A stretch of 64,000 bases of DNA from Craspedostauros australis (Eukaryota > Bacillariophyta > Bacillariophyceae > Mastogloiales > Achnanthaceae): assembly GCA_026770025.1 (NCBI GenBank), contig JAMXDE010000008.1, forward strand, positions 2,914,001 through 2,978,000, written 5' to 3'. How positions within the stretch are numbered: the stretch's first letter is position 1; every line of letters starts with the position of its first letter. The translations under genes and the position numbers were made by a program. Below, piece after piece: positions 1 through 10,451 of the stretch. The notes beneath the pieces are model-generated. The model worked only from the letters and a program-made list of their open reading frames with translations, ran no database searches and was not told the DNA's origin.

Positions 1-3000
1 AGTGGGAGAACCATTGACAAGGCCAAGCAGAAAGGAGGAGTGACAAGACTCACGCGCGACATGTCGGTGACAGAAATGCAGCACCACAGGAATGCAGCAT
101 GGAAGAAGTACAAACAAGAGAAGAAACACGCAGACACCCACCGACGAACGTTCCTGGCGGAAGACGAGGCGGACGAGAAGGAGTCAGGACGAGACACGGC
201 CAAGTACAGAACGCAGATCTTGCAACGGGAAGAAACAAAGGCGACGTACCGACGCATCAAGTGGTCGCTGCAGGCCGAGGGATCCGACGCACAAGTCTCC
301 ATTGTGGTGGACGATGGACCCGGTGGAAGTGGCCGTCTGCTCACATCGGGAGAAGACGTTGCCAAGGCATGCTGCAACAACAACGTTGATAAGTACAGCC
401 AAGCATGGCAAGCAGAGGTGTGCCAACGACCACTCAAACACACACTTGGACGGTACGGTACCAGCACGGCAGCCACTGCTGTACTGCGCGGAATCGTCCC
501 GACGCAAGTCAAAGCCAACACCAGAGACATTCTACAGGCGCTCAGCAATCCGCCAAACAGGACAGCATGGAAACCCCAACAACTACAGATCAGCACTGCC
601 GACCACTCCCAGGGATGGGCAAGGATAAAGGAAAGCACATCCTCAGGACCATCCGGAGTGCACTTCGGTTGCTGGAAGGTCAACTCAACCGACGACGAGC
701 TGGCCACCATCGACGCCATCATGCGCGAGATCCCCTACCGCACCGGATACAGCTACAAGCGATGGCAGCAGTGCGTGGACATACAGCTCCGCAAAAAGCC
801 TGGCGATCTCTCCGTAACCAAAACGAGGACCATCGGACTGATGGAAGGAGACTACAACATGAACAACCGGCTCCTGGGCAAGCAAGCACGCGCCCATGCT
901 GAAGCCAACGGCACGATAGCATCTGAACAGTACGGCAGCCGGAAGTCGCACACGGCCCCAGAGGTACTGCTCAACACAACGCTCATCGACGATATCCACA
1001 GGATCACCGGCAATCACTACGCGGTGTGCTCGAACGATGCGAAAGGGTGCTACGACAGGATCGCACACCCCGTCTTCAGTCTTGCTCTTCAACGACAGGG
1101 AGTGCCAGCCCCGCCCATTGTGAGTACACTCAGTACGATCCAGTCGATGACCCACAGAATTCGCACATCGGCAGGGACGTCGACATCATCATACTCCGGC
1201 AGGCAACGCCGCAACTACCTGCAGGGATTAGTTCAAGGACTGGGATCTGCCCCAACCGGATGGCTTCTTATCAGCTCCGCCATCATAGACAGTATGAGAT
1301 CCCAAGGACATGGACTGCAAGTGCACAACCCGATCACGAACGAGCAGCACACGGTGGTGGGCACGGCCTATGTCGACGACGCCAACATCATGCACAGCCT
1401 ACCTCCCGTGCACCCCAACGAACAAGTTGCCATATTCCAAGCAGCAGTGCGCAGCTGGGACGAACTCCTCACAGCCACCGGAGGTGCGTTGGAGCCGTCC
1501 AAAAGCTTCTGGCAACTGATGCGATTCAAATGGAGCCGCACCAAATGGGTCTATGATCTCACTACGCCCAGCCGGGGCATCAACATGAGCACGCCCACAG
1601 GCGGCAGGGCAGAACTAACCATCACCAGCCCGAGATCTGCATCTAAGTATCTAGGGATGGTGTCGAGGCGCGATGGCAGGCAAACAGAGCATGCGGAATA
1701 CCTGATGCAGAAGTCGAGGGCCTGGGCGGAACGGATCCGAACGTCACGAATCCAACGACAGGATGTCGAAATCGCTGCCAAGGCAGTCCTATGGCCGGCG
1801 CTCTCGTACTCTGCCCCTGCCACGACAATGTCCCGGTCGCAATGGGAGCGTGTGATGAGTGCGGCTCTCACAACAGCGCTGCCGTCAATGGGCATCGCCC
1901 GAACCATCGCTAGGGACTACGTCTTTGGGCATGTGGATGTCATGGGGTTCGGAATGCAACACTTGTACTACGGCCAAGTGGTAGCGCACCTGTCCATGAT
2001 CATGAAGCACTTCGAACAGCCAACGGCGACAGGACGACTGCTCCGCGCGTCTTTACGTCACCTCGAACTATGGACCGGTCTCCCAGGCGCACTCCAGCAA
2101 ACGGAGCATGAATGGAGGACGTGGACCAGCCCAACGTGGTGGCAGAACACATTCCAGTCTGCAGCCGACATCGGCATCACCATGACCAACCTCGACCATC
2201 CCAATTCGCTGCCGCGAGAAGGAGACGACACAGTCATGAATCTGGCGATCAGCGCCGGTGTGCACAGAAACACTCTCGCCTTGGCCAATGTGGCTAGACT
2301 GCATCTGAGAGTGATGTGGCTGTCCGACATCGCAACGGCTCAGGGCGACCGAATCCGGTCTCAGATCCTGCAGCGCATCCAACTACCAGCTGGCCCGATC
2401 TGCTGGCCGAAGGTAGGGACAGTCTCCAAGAAGGCGTGGGAAGCGTGGGACCAAGTGTTGACGGCGCTTGCGGCGACCGACCGCCCCGGGTGGCACATAC
2501 GACGACGGCTTGGACCATGGCGAATCATCCCGCAAAGACGCGAGTCAATGCGACCCGACGGATCGGTGCTCACGCCAGGCCTGCCAGCGATGCCCAACAG
2601 CTCTCCAGCAGCTCCGGTCGAGGTGATTGACCGAGCGCTCCGGCGATCTGGAATGGCCATCACGTCCCGAGGGCACATCCAGAAGCAGCCACTTCCCACC
2701 ACGCTGAGAGCATGGATGCACCAGAAGGGGCCGGCCGCAGTGCGCATTCTTGCAGACGTGCACGTCCTCGGAGAGATACACTCGATCGTGCGATCCATAG
2801 CAGAGGGTACCTGCTCTGCATGCAGCGATGCTTCAGCCAAGCATAACCACGGATCGGCAGCTGCGATCATCCAGCGTGACCCCGCCGACGATCGACACCA
2901 GATGCTTGCGATGTCAGCCGTGCCAGAGGGATCACACCCCACCGACTCCAACCGTGCTGAGCTCGCCGGAGTGCTAATGTCAGTGTGGATGATCACGTCG

Positions 3001-4332
3001 GTGGCCGAATGGGCAAGCATACGCGGGCAAGCCACCATCGCCTGCGACAACAACCGGGCGCTGCGAGCTGTGGACCCAACGCAATGGCCAGACCCCAACA
3101 AGCCGGACTATGATCTATGGTCTGAGCTGGTCAGGTGCCTGCGTAGGTCGCCTGTCACGTTCCGACAGCAGGAGGTTCAAGGCCACGCCGACGGCGATGG
3201 ACGCCAGCTCACCAACTGGGAGGTCATGAACGTGCAGGCTGATGATCTCGCAGGGCAGTGCTGGAACAGCATATCCTTGGGACCCGGATGGAACACAACA
3301 CGAATGGTGGTGCTAACTGCAGGCTGGAGCCTCCACACAGTATGCGGGCCGGTGACAGACCTGGGCTATTGGACAGTATCGCAGGCAACCAACCCAGCTT
3401 GCGTCAAGACAAAGTGGTGCGCACGATGGGGCAAGGCCGAGTCCGCTGAAGTGAGCTGGGAACCTATGAAAACCACCTCCAGGAAATGGAGAGGCGGCAA
3501 ACGCCGGACCATACAGAAACTTATGACGGGCACCAGTGCCAGTGGCAAGAACATGGCGCGGCGGCAGCAAGAACGCACAGACAGGTGCCCCCGGTGCGGC
3601 CAGCCTGAGGACAACCAGCATATCCTCATGTGCCCCAGTGCCGCCAGCCAAGCCATATGGGCCAAGGCGATCCAAAAGGTACGGTCAATCGTGCGACCGC
3701 CCACGACGCCGCCGGCAGTCGCCCAACTCGTGTGCACAGCCATCCGACGCATCACCACAGGGGGCCTTCCACCATCTGGCATACGAGACTCTCCAACCAA
3801 ATCCATACAGCTCCAGCAGTCCAAGGTTGGATGGATGGCCATGCTCTGGGGAGGATGGGCGCGACAATGGCGGGAGCAAGCGCCCCCCATGGCGCCGCAC
3901 CGCCGCCGACGCAGCCCACGTCTGCTGCACGACTGGCAGGCCAGCGTCACCAACCTGATGTGGCACACTGCCCTTGCACAATGGCAGGACCGGAATGACG
4001 CCAAGGCATCCCTAACATCAGCTGACATGGTGCCTGAGCTCTGTCAATACTTCCAAGCGATGACGGCGCGGCCAGCCGCCTCCATCCCTGCAGTCCTCCG
4101 CCCGCTCTGGGAACAACCCCCGCAGCAAGCACGCACCACGCAGCTCATTCAGTGGGTCCAGGCGATGCGTCAGGGGCTTGGCACCGACGCACCGCCAGCA
4201 GACCCAGTGCTGGTGAACTGGATGCGAAACCACAGCCGCAACAACCGCCCCGGTGACGCTCCCACTGACAACGCACTGCCCGCCGGCCCCACCGGCAACC
4301 CAGCACGGCAAGCTCTGATCACACCACACTGA
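1..4332 (+). CDS. LINE ORF2-type polyprotein: reverse transcriptase + RNase H + CCHC knuckle (5' partial)
   Basis: The frame is open from base 1, so the N-terminus, including any AP-endonuclease domain, lies outside. The reverse transcriptase core spans roughly 780-1900. It has the first catalytic Asp in SNDAKGCYDRI (Asp codon at 1036) and the YVDD box at 1369-1380. An RNase H domain follows at about 2815-3260: Asp in CSACSDAS, Glu in NRAELAG, Asp in ACDNNRAL and a late Asp in VQADDLA. Near 3580-3640 is a CCHC knuckle of the form CPRCGQPEDNQHILMC. The C-terminal 230 residues are Trp- and Pro-rich with no recognised domain. RT followed by RNase H is known from several non-LTR clades; I do not assign the clade. 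More than 1,430 uninterrupted codons suggest recent activity. Confidence 0.9.
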   Translation, partial: SGRTIDKAKQKGGVTRLTRDMSVTEMQHHRNAAWKKYKQEKKHADTHRRTFLAEDEADEKESGRDTAKYRTQILQREETKATYRRIKWSLQAEGSDAQVSIVVDDGPGGSGRLLTSGEDVAKACCNNNVDKYSQAWQAEVCQRPLKHTLGRYGTSTAATAVLRGIVPTQVKANTRDILQALSNPPNRTAWKPQQLQISTADHSQGWARIKESTSSGPSGVHFGCWKVNSTDDELATIDAIMREIPYRTGYSYKRWQQCVDIQLRKKPGDLSVTKTRTIGLMEGDYNMNNRLLGKQARAHAEANGTIASEQYGSRKSHTAPEVLLNTTLIDDIHRITGNHYAVCSNDAKGCYDRIAHPVFSLALQRQGVPAPPIVSTLSTIQSMTHRIRTSAGTSTSSYSGRQRRNYLQGLVQGLGSAPTGWLLISSAIIDSMRSQGHGLQVHNPITNEQHTVVGTAYVDDANIMHSLPPVHPNEQVAIFQAAVRSWDELLTATGGALEPSKSFWQLMRFKWSRTKWVYDLTTPSRGINMSTPTGGRAELTITSPRSASKYLGMVSRRDGRQTEHAEYLMQKSRAWAERIRTSRIQRQDVEIAAKAVLWPALSYSAPATTMSRSQWERVMSAALTTALPSMGIARTIARDYVFGHVDVMGFGMQHLYYGQVVAHLSMIMKHFEQPTATGRLLRASLRHLELWTGLPGALQQTEHEWRTWTSPTWWQNTFQSAADIGITMTNLDHPNSLPREGDDTVMNLAISAGVHRNTLALANVARLHLRVMWLSDIATAQGDRIRSQILQRIQLPAGPICWPKVGTVSKKAWEAWDQVLTALAATDRPGWHIRRRLGPWRIIPQRRESMRPDGSVLTPGLPAMPNSSPAAPVEVIDRALRRSGMAITSRGHIQKQPLPTTLRAWMHQKGPAAVRILADVHVLGEIHSIVRSIAEGTCSACSDASAKHNHGSAAAIIQRDPADDRHQMLAMSAVPEGSHPTDSNRAELAGVLMSVWMITSVAEWASIRGQATIACDNNRALRAVDPTQWPDPNKPDYDLWSELVRCLRRSPVTFRQQEVQGHADGDGRQLTNWEVMNVQADDLAGQCWNSISLGPGWNTTRMVVLTAGWSLHTVCGPVTDLGYWTVSQATNPACVKTKWCARWGKAESAEVSWEPMKTTSRKWRGGKRRTIQKLMTGTSASGKNMARRQQERTDRCPRCGQPEDNQHILMCPSAASQAIWAKAIQKVRSIVRPPTTPPAVAQLVCTAIRRITTGGLPPSGIRDSPTKSIQLQQSKVGWMAMLWGGWARQWREQAPPMAPHRRRRSPRLLHDWQASVTNLMWHTALAQWQDRNDAKASLTSADMVPELCQYFQAMTARPAASIPAVLRPLWEQPPQQARTTQLIQWVQAMRQGLGTDAPPADPVLVNWMRNHSRNNRPGDAPTDNALPAGPTGNPARQALITPH

Positions 4333-4410
4333 GACCACCCATACATCCGTTCCCGCTGCGTGCCCACATGTAGAATAAACGAGGCGGAATCAAAGCGCCC
4401 CCGGCGCATG
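1..4410 (+). mobile_element. Non-LTR retrotransposon (LINE), 5' part beyond window
   Basis: A plus-strand non-LTR element runs from beyond the left edge to about 4410. It has one very long open frame and a short 3' untranslated tail of about 75 bp with no poly(A) run. Beyond about 4410 the sequence becomes the integrase region of a minus-strand Copia element, so the LINE most likely inserted into that element. The other flank is outside the window, so no target-site duplication can be checked. The exact 3' end is uncertain by roughly 10 bp. Confidence 0.85.
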
Positions 4411-7400
4411 ACCTAACAGTTATAGTCCGTGTGATATATATGTACATGTTGTAGACCCCTGATGCGTGTTGGTGTGCATATCCAATGAACACCATCTCTT
4501 CTCTGTTCTTGAGTTTGGCGGTGATCCCGCCGTAGGTAGTCTTCACGACACCCACCTCTCCGAATGTGCGGAGTGCATCCGCGTATGGTGGATCGCTGCC
4601 GAAGAATTGTCGATGTGGTGACTCTTTCTGATTTTTCGCTATGGTGATGTTGGCGATGGCGGTGGCAGTGCTCGCAGCTGCTGCCCACAGGCCATGCCTA
4701 TACTCTTCGTCAAGCTGTGCTCCGTTGAGCATGGAGCGGATCTTGGTGTAGAGGTACGCGAACTTGCGTTCTACTCTACCATTCTGTTGCGGCGTGTTCG
4801 ATGCCGTGAATTCGAATTTCACGTTGAGTCCTGCATCGATGAGAATATCCTGCGTGGATTTGTTCTCTCCGCTGTTGTCTCCTCAGAAGATGATTTGTTG
4901 ATCACCAGTCTGTGACTTGATCGTCTGGACGAATCGTTTGATGTATCCTGGTTGGTCACTTTTGTTCTTGAGAAAGAAACTCCAGCAGTGATCTGTGCAG
5001 TCGTCCACGATCAGGGTCCAGTAGCGTTTATCTCCAAAGCTTATGTGTTTAGTGTAACTAATGTCAATGAAGAGATGTTCCCCGCAGCGAGTTGCTCTCG
5101 GGATCGTCGCCTTCAAGATGTTCTTCACTCTAGCGTTCGCGACCGCGCAGTCGCGACATACTGGCATCTCGCCGATGATCTTCCATCCGTATTGGGCGGC
5201 TCTCCGCTTCATGGTCACGAGTGGCGCGTGGCCGAGCATTCGATGCAAGTTCACCGCGCTGATCTCCTTCGATGGATTCTTGATGATGGCTGTGCAAGCC
5301 TTGTCGTCGTCCGTTGGCATGATGGGATGCATCTGCACTCCCGTGATGAATCTGTTGGATGTGGGGAAGACTCTGTACAGAGCCTTGTTCGTAGAGAAAA
5401 GGTTCACCGCCATTTTTGGTGTGTACTTCACATCATCGAGTCGGATGATGTGGCCAGTGTTGTTTCGTTGCTTGACCTTCAAGCGAATGGATCTCATTTT
5501 GGGAGAGTCCAGCTTCGTGCTGTCTCCCACTTGGACGAAGGACTTGATGTGCTGCACGTTGAAGAGAGCGGCGTCCAAATTGACGATGTGACACGAAGCT
5601 CCGCTGTCGGCGAGCCAGGTGTCCTTGTTGACCTTGTCCTTGTGCTTGGTGCTCAGTTCGTGGAGCTGTTCTATGGCTGCTGCAGCTATCTCGTCGTCAA
5701 AGCTGCCGTCATCGTCATCTTCGTGAACTCCGTCTTCGTTGTATGGATGATGGTGATCTTCATCATCCATGTCGTTGGGTAGTTGCGTGTAGTCCGATGG
5801 AATCGTACTGTTCCGATGTGATCCTGTGGCTGGATCATATGGGTTCACGCGTGGTCGTTCGCGTAAGAGTACGCGCATACATCCTCCAAGGATGTAATGC
5901 AGGTCCATTTCGGAGAGTTGGTCTTCTCCTGCTGCCTGCAATAGTCGGTTGAGGATGGCTGCGTTGGAAAGGATCTCTTCAATTGACTTGAAGTTGTCGG
6001 ACAGGATAGTGCTCACCATGTTCACCCATATGTATCACAATGGTTCGTTCACGAATCCTGGGAACATCAGCATTGCAGCTGTTAGAACTGCGTCATAGAT
6101 GAGCTGCTTCTGCATTCGTCTTGCAGTAACCGTTGGTTCTGGGAACATCTCGAGTCGGTAGATGTCGTCGACTCTTCTGGGGTTTGGCCCCGGTGGAAAT
6201 TGGACTCTGATTGGGTAGACGACATGTTCGTGGGGATTGAAGGTGTCGCTCGGACGACCTTCGGCTTTGCTGCTATCATCTTCGTCAAAGATGTCCGTTC
6301 TCTCATTTCCTGCTGCTGGAGGAGGCAGCGCTTCGCCGCGATTTGCCTCGTCTCCGGAGGCGTCGTCGTCGTCGTCGTCTTCGTCTGCACCGTCCTCGTC
6401 GGCGTCGTTGTCGTCTTCGCTCATGGCCTCCTCGACATCGATGTCGATGGCCTCGTTGCCCATCTCAGCTCTGTTGCCGTATGGACCAATCAGGTTGTTC
6501 GCGTTGAAGCAGCACTCGTAGCTCACCTCACGTCTTGGATCCACCTCGTGGATGATGGGCTCCTCGCTGAGCCACTCTGGGACGATCTCATCGTCCTGTA
6601 CTTCGTCGTCACTTCCGACGCACGCGAAGTTATCGAAGAAGGAATCTTCGATGTAGTCGTCGGACACCAACATGCAGAGCGGCATGTCCTTTGCTGAGAG
6701 TACCATCTCGTGCCCGCTCTTGTTGTGTCCTTGTGTTGCTGTGTTGGCCTGCTCGTCGGCCTTCTTCTTCTCGTTGAACTTCTTCTTTCGGCACTCCGCC
6801 TCGCGATGTCCGAAGATGCCGCAGTAGTTGCACTTCCCGTTGAAGCCGCTTCCCTTGTTGCGATTGTTGTTGCGCTTTCCATTCATTTTGTTGTTGTTGT
6901 TTTTCTTGTTGTTCGATTTCTTACGCTCAGGGCAATCCGCAGATCTGTGACCATACACACCACAGTTGTGGCAGGTCCCCTTGAAGTTACCGGTGCTCGT
7001 GAAGCCAGTATCGTTGCTCTTCGTGTTACTGTCTTGAAAGTTGTCGATGTACGCCTTTCCTCCTTGATGAGTGGCATGTGCTGTGCGGAGTACTCCTCTG
7101 ATCGCGTTGATGGTGACTACGTCTGGATTGAACGTGAGTTGGTGATGGAAGTTCACGATGTGAGTTTTGTACTCTTTGCTCACCGTGCTGAGGATCTGTA
7201 TGATCATGTCTTCTTCAGTGATCGTGTAACCGACATTGTGGAGACGCGAGCGTAGTATCTCGAGTCGCGTGATGTATACGTCGGGGTCTGAGGCTCTCTT
7301 CATCCTTTCGTTGTTGAATTGACGCTTGAGTTTGATCTTTGTCACCGCATCGGATGGGCGGAACTTCTCCGCGAGAATGTTCCACGCCGTGTGTGGATTC

Positions 7401-7657
7401 CCCTCAGGGTAATCATCGGAGATGCATTGATTGATGTATTGGATGGCTTGCTTGCCTTTTCCCTTCTCTGCATCCATCATAAGGATCAGATCGCTGAAGC
7501 AGTCAGCTGCCAGCTTGTGGGTTTCCTCCATCGCTTCCTTGGCATCTTCAGTGGCTGCTGCGATCTTGCTCACTGTTGGGATCTTCGTCTTGCCCAACAT
7601 CACGTCTCTTGTCTTCTGTGTGCGCGCGTACGCCTTCGCCTGGGACTCCCATGCGTT

Positions 7658-9085
7658 TGTCGAGATGTATATGTGATTATACGTCAAGATGTACGTGTAT
7701 ATGTGCATCGTTCACCCGCTATTCTCTCATACGCACTTGGACGGTATAACTACACTCGTGTCAATAGTATGCTGTGATTCGTCAGAATTACAGCGGAAAT
7801 GGAACACACGAAAAGGGGCAAGATTTCTGGAGGAAATTTGCAAATAACGATTTCTGGGAGAATCAGAAGATCGTCCGTCCATCCATCAATGGTACCAAGA
7901 GAATCTCGAGGTACTTCCCAACTAAACCTCAGATGACAATATCATCTGACAGGCTGCTGCATCACCAATGGAACATGACATCTGGAGAGCAGAAGGACGC
8001 CTACTGACGTCGACAGGATGTCAACATGTCACCACGTCGACAGCTGTCTCCAAGTCAGAGCAGGAGGCGAAGATGCGATGACCCATGAAGATCATGGATA
8101 CTGAAGGTGAACTTCAAATGGTAAGTACTCATGGAGTAGGAACCAGTACTGAATGAACAGAGTGTCGAATACGGAGTATATTAGCGCACGCTAAATCTCT
8201 AACAATAGCGACACCCGTCGACCAATCAGAAATCTTCACTTTTCTTACCTTTTCCGTTCCGAACGGAAATTTTGGTCGAAAATCCGTTGTGTCAGATTTG
8301 TGTCGCATTTCGCGTCGCAAGAATCGTTTTCCCTCAATCACAGATCCAAAAATGTCGTGGAAATTGATTTCTTGCCAAGATGAGCCAATCTGCCCAATCA
8401 GGACAGACTTGGATCTTGGGTGTGACACGTGCGAATCTTGCCCTGACCTTCTCAAGTGAATACAATCAATCGTGTGATCGTACTACTAGCAACATCGTGA
8501 GAAGACGTAATTTACAACACGGGCTATCGCGGTGTTTTTTGTTCATTGACTTTTGCACCTCATCTTCACGCAGTAACACGCACATTTGTCGTGTTGTCTC
8601 CGTGTTATTTTTACTTGCAATTGCATGAGATCATGTCATGCCTCTCTCATGCTCACAGTTCTCAAGAATCCATCTTGTGAGCTCGCCTGCATTCATACTA
8701 CCATACGAATAATACTCAATAACAACACTCATCCTCACCCCAACAACGATCTGATCACTCTACGTTTCGGTGCGGAATCCCATCCTTGATTTCGTTCTAA
8801 CAGAGTACGCATCGAACACAGAGTATCGTGTAGCACGAGCACACAATGTTGAGAGAGAGAGAGAGAGAGAGAGAATACAGAGAGGAGCGAGAGAGGATCT
8901 TGCATACCAACTCATAGTTGGAGACTGAATCTACAAAACAGATTGAAGCGCTGAGAGCATCGGGCAAGACAACTGGTGTACACCGAGAGGATCGGAGTAA
9001 CCAAGTAATGAAATAGCAAACAGACAACTATCAACCAACACCATCTTCCACGATCGTAGGTTACCGTGAGCGGAACTTGCCAACA
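7658..9085 (-). repeat. Copia-type LTR (copy A), inserted in gag of the older element
   Basis: The block reads TGTTGGCAAG...TCTCGACA on the minus strand and is flanked by a TGCGTT direct repeat (7652-7657 and 9086-9091), consistent with a 5-bp target duplication plus one chance base. Without its nested insert it is about 799 bp, matching copy B at 9650-10451 in inverted orientation over its full length. It contains a (GA)n microsatellite near 8850-8872 that copy B also carries as (CT)n. No internal region lies beside it, so it behaves as a solo LTR. Orientation relative to transcription is uncertain because both ends start TG and finish CA. Confidence 0.8.
8179..8802 (-). repeat. Solo LTR of a second Copia family, nested inside LTR copy A
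   Basis: A 624-bp block interrupts LTR copy A relative to copy B. It is bounded by a perfect 5-bp duplication, GAGTA at 8174-8178 and 8803-8807. On the minus strand it starts TGTTAG and ends CTAATA, close to the TGTTAG...CTAACA ends usual for Copia LTRs. Copy B lacks it entirely and keeps one copy of the target site. No coding sequence of note is inside. Confidence 0.82.
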
Positions 9086-9649
9086 TGCGTTGAAATCCTC
9101 TTGTTCACCGCTGAACATTGGCGCCTTGATGCGTCGCTTGTTCATGTTGGCTGATGTAGCCATGTTGACTCGTTGTTTTGTTGATGGCGCGCGCACGCTC
9201 CTGATTTCCGTTTGTTTCTGTGTTGTCGTTTCTTCGATTTTCGCTTGTTGTTGCGCGGAGATTGATTTGCTCACAAATTCTCCTCCTGATGGTGTCTCAC
9301 TTTTCTCACCCTGGTTGGTTGTGTGAATGCTCTCCGTCACACCAGTCTCCTCTTGTCTGACCGCCTTGAGAATGCTCTTCTCCTCGCGGTGTAGTCTTGC
9401 AGACCGTTCTTCCTTGGGCTCGTTGATTGCGCTTGCCTCTGCGCCTGATAGGACAGTAGCTGCAGCTGCTTCCTTCTGTTGTTGAAGTCAAGTCTCACTT
9501 GCACCTTCTTATTGCTTGATAGCCGGATTGGACAGAGGGATGTCTTTCAATCCCTCTTCCTCGCTCATTCAGCCTGCTGCTCTTGAATGGTGTTGCCTTC
9601 CTCATACAATCCGATCCACGGGCTTGCCCTGATCTATCGTTTATAAACG

Positions 9650-10451
9650 TGTTGGCAAGTTCCGCTCACGGTAACCTACGATCGTGGAAGATGGTGGTGG
9701 CTGATAGTCGTCTGTTTGCTATTTCATTCCGTTGGCACTCTGATCCTCTTGGTGTCCGTTCTCTTGCCCGATGCTCTCGGCGCTTCAATCTGTTTTGTAG
9801 ATTCAGTCTCCGACTATGAGTCAGTGTGCGAGATGCTCTCTCGCTGCTCTTCTTATGCTCTCTCTCTCTCTCTCTCTCAATATCGTGTACTCGTACTACA
9901 CGATACTTTGCGTTCGATGCGTGCTCCACATTCAACACTCCATTTGTTCCTTACTGGTTCCTACTCCATGAGTGCTTACCATTTGAACTTCACCTCTCGT
10001 ATCCATGATCTTGATGTCCTTGGGTCATCGGATCTTTGCCTCCTGCTCTGACATAGAGACAGATGTCGACGTGGTGACATGATGACATCCTGTCGACGTC
10101 AGTAGGCGTCCTTCTGCTCTCCAGATGTCACGTTTCATTGGTGATGCAGCAGTCTGTCAGATGATATCGTCATCTGAGGTTTAGTTGGGAAGTACCTCGA
10201 GATTCTCTCGGTACCATTGATGGATGGACGGACGATCTTCTAATTCTCTCAGAAATCGTCGATTGCAAATTTCCTCCAGAAATTCTGCTCATTTTCGTGT
10301 GTTCCATTTCTGCTGTAATTCTGACGAATCACAGCATACTATTGACACGAATGTAGTTATACCGTCCAAGTGCGTATGAGAGAATAACGGGTGAACGATG
10401 CACATATACACGTATATCTCGACATATACTCACATGTACATCTTGCCAACA
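9650..10451 (+). repeat. Copia-type LTR (copy B), inverted relative to copy A
   Basis: This is an 802-bp block starting TGTTGGCAAG and ending CTTGCCAACA, a perfect 10-bp terminal inverted match. Its interior is the reverse complement of copy A with scattered differences. The flanks (AAACG and GTTCA) are not a duplication. It is therefore either an independent insertion whose flanks have decayed, or the outer LTR of the old element that starts just left of it. A (CT)n microsatellite lies near 9856-9878. Confidence 0.75.

Larger units (their letters stand above)
4412..9649 (-). mobile_element. Old Copia (Ty1-type) LTR retrotransposon, broken
   Basis: Minus-strand fossil. The gag region lies at about 6035-7657 and 9090-9340, split by an inserted LTR. 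It carries two CCHC zinc knuckles (for example CNYCGIFGHREAEC) and an acidic C-terminal stretch encoded near 6350-6420. The pol region, about 4412-6000, shows a Copia protease motif (WLADSGASCH), the GAG-pre-integrase His/Cys zinc site (LHRMLGH ... CRDC) and part of the integrase core (PQQNGRVERK). The reverse transcriptase and RNase H half is absent because the LINE begins there. I estimate about four or five breaks including the two insertions, so this is an inactive relic. The upstream part (9341-9649) is probably its leader. Confidence 0.85.
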
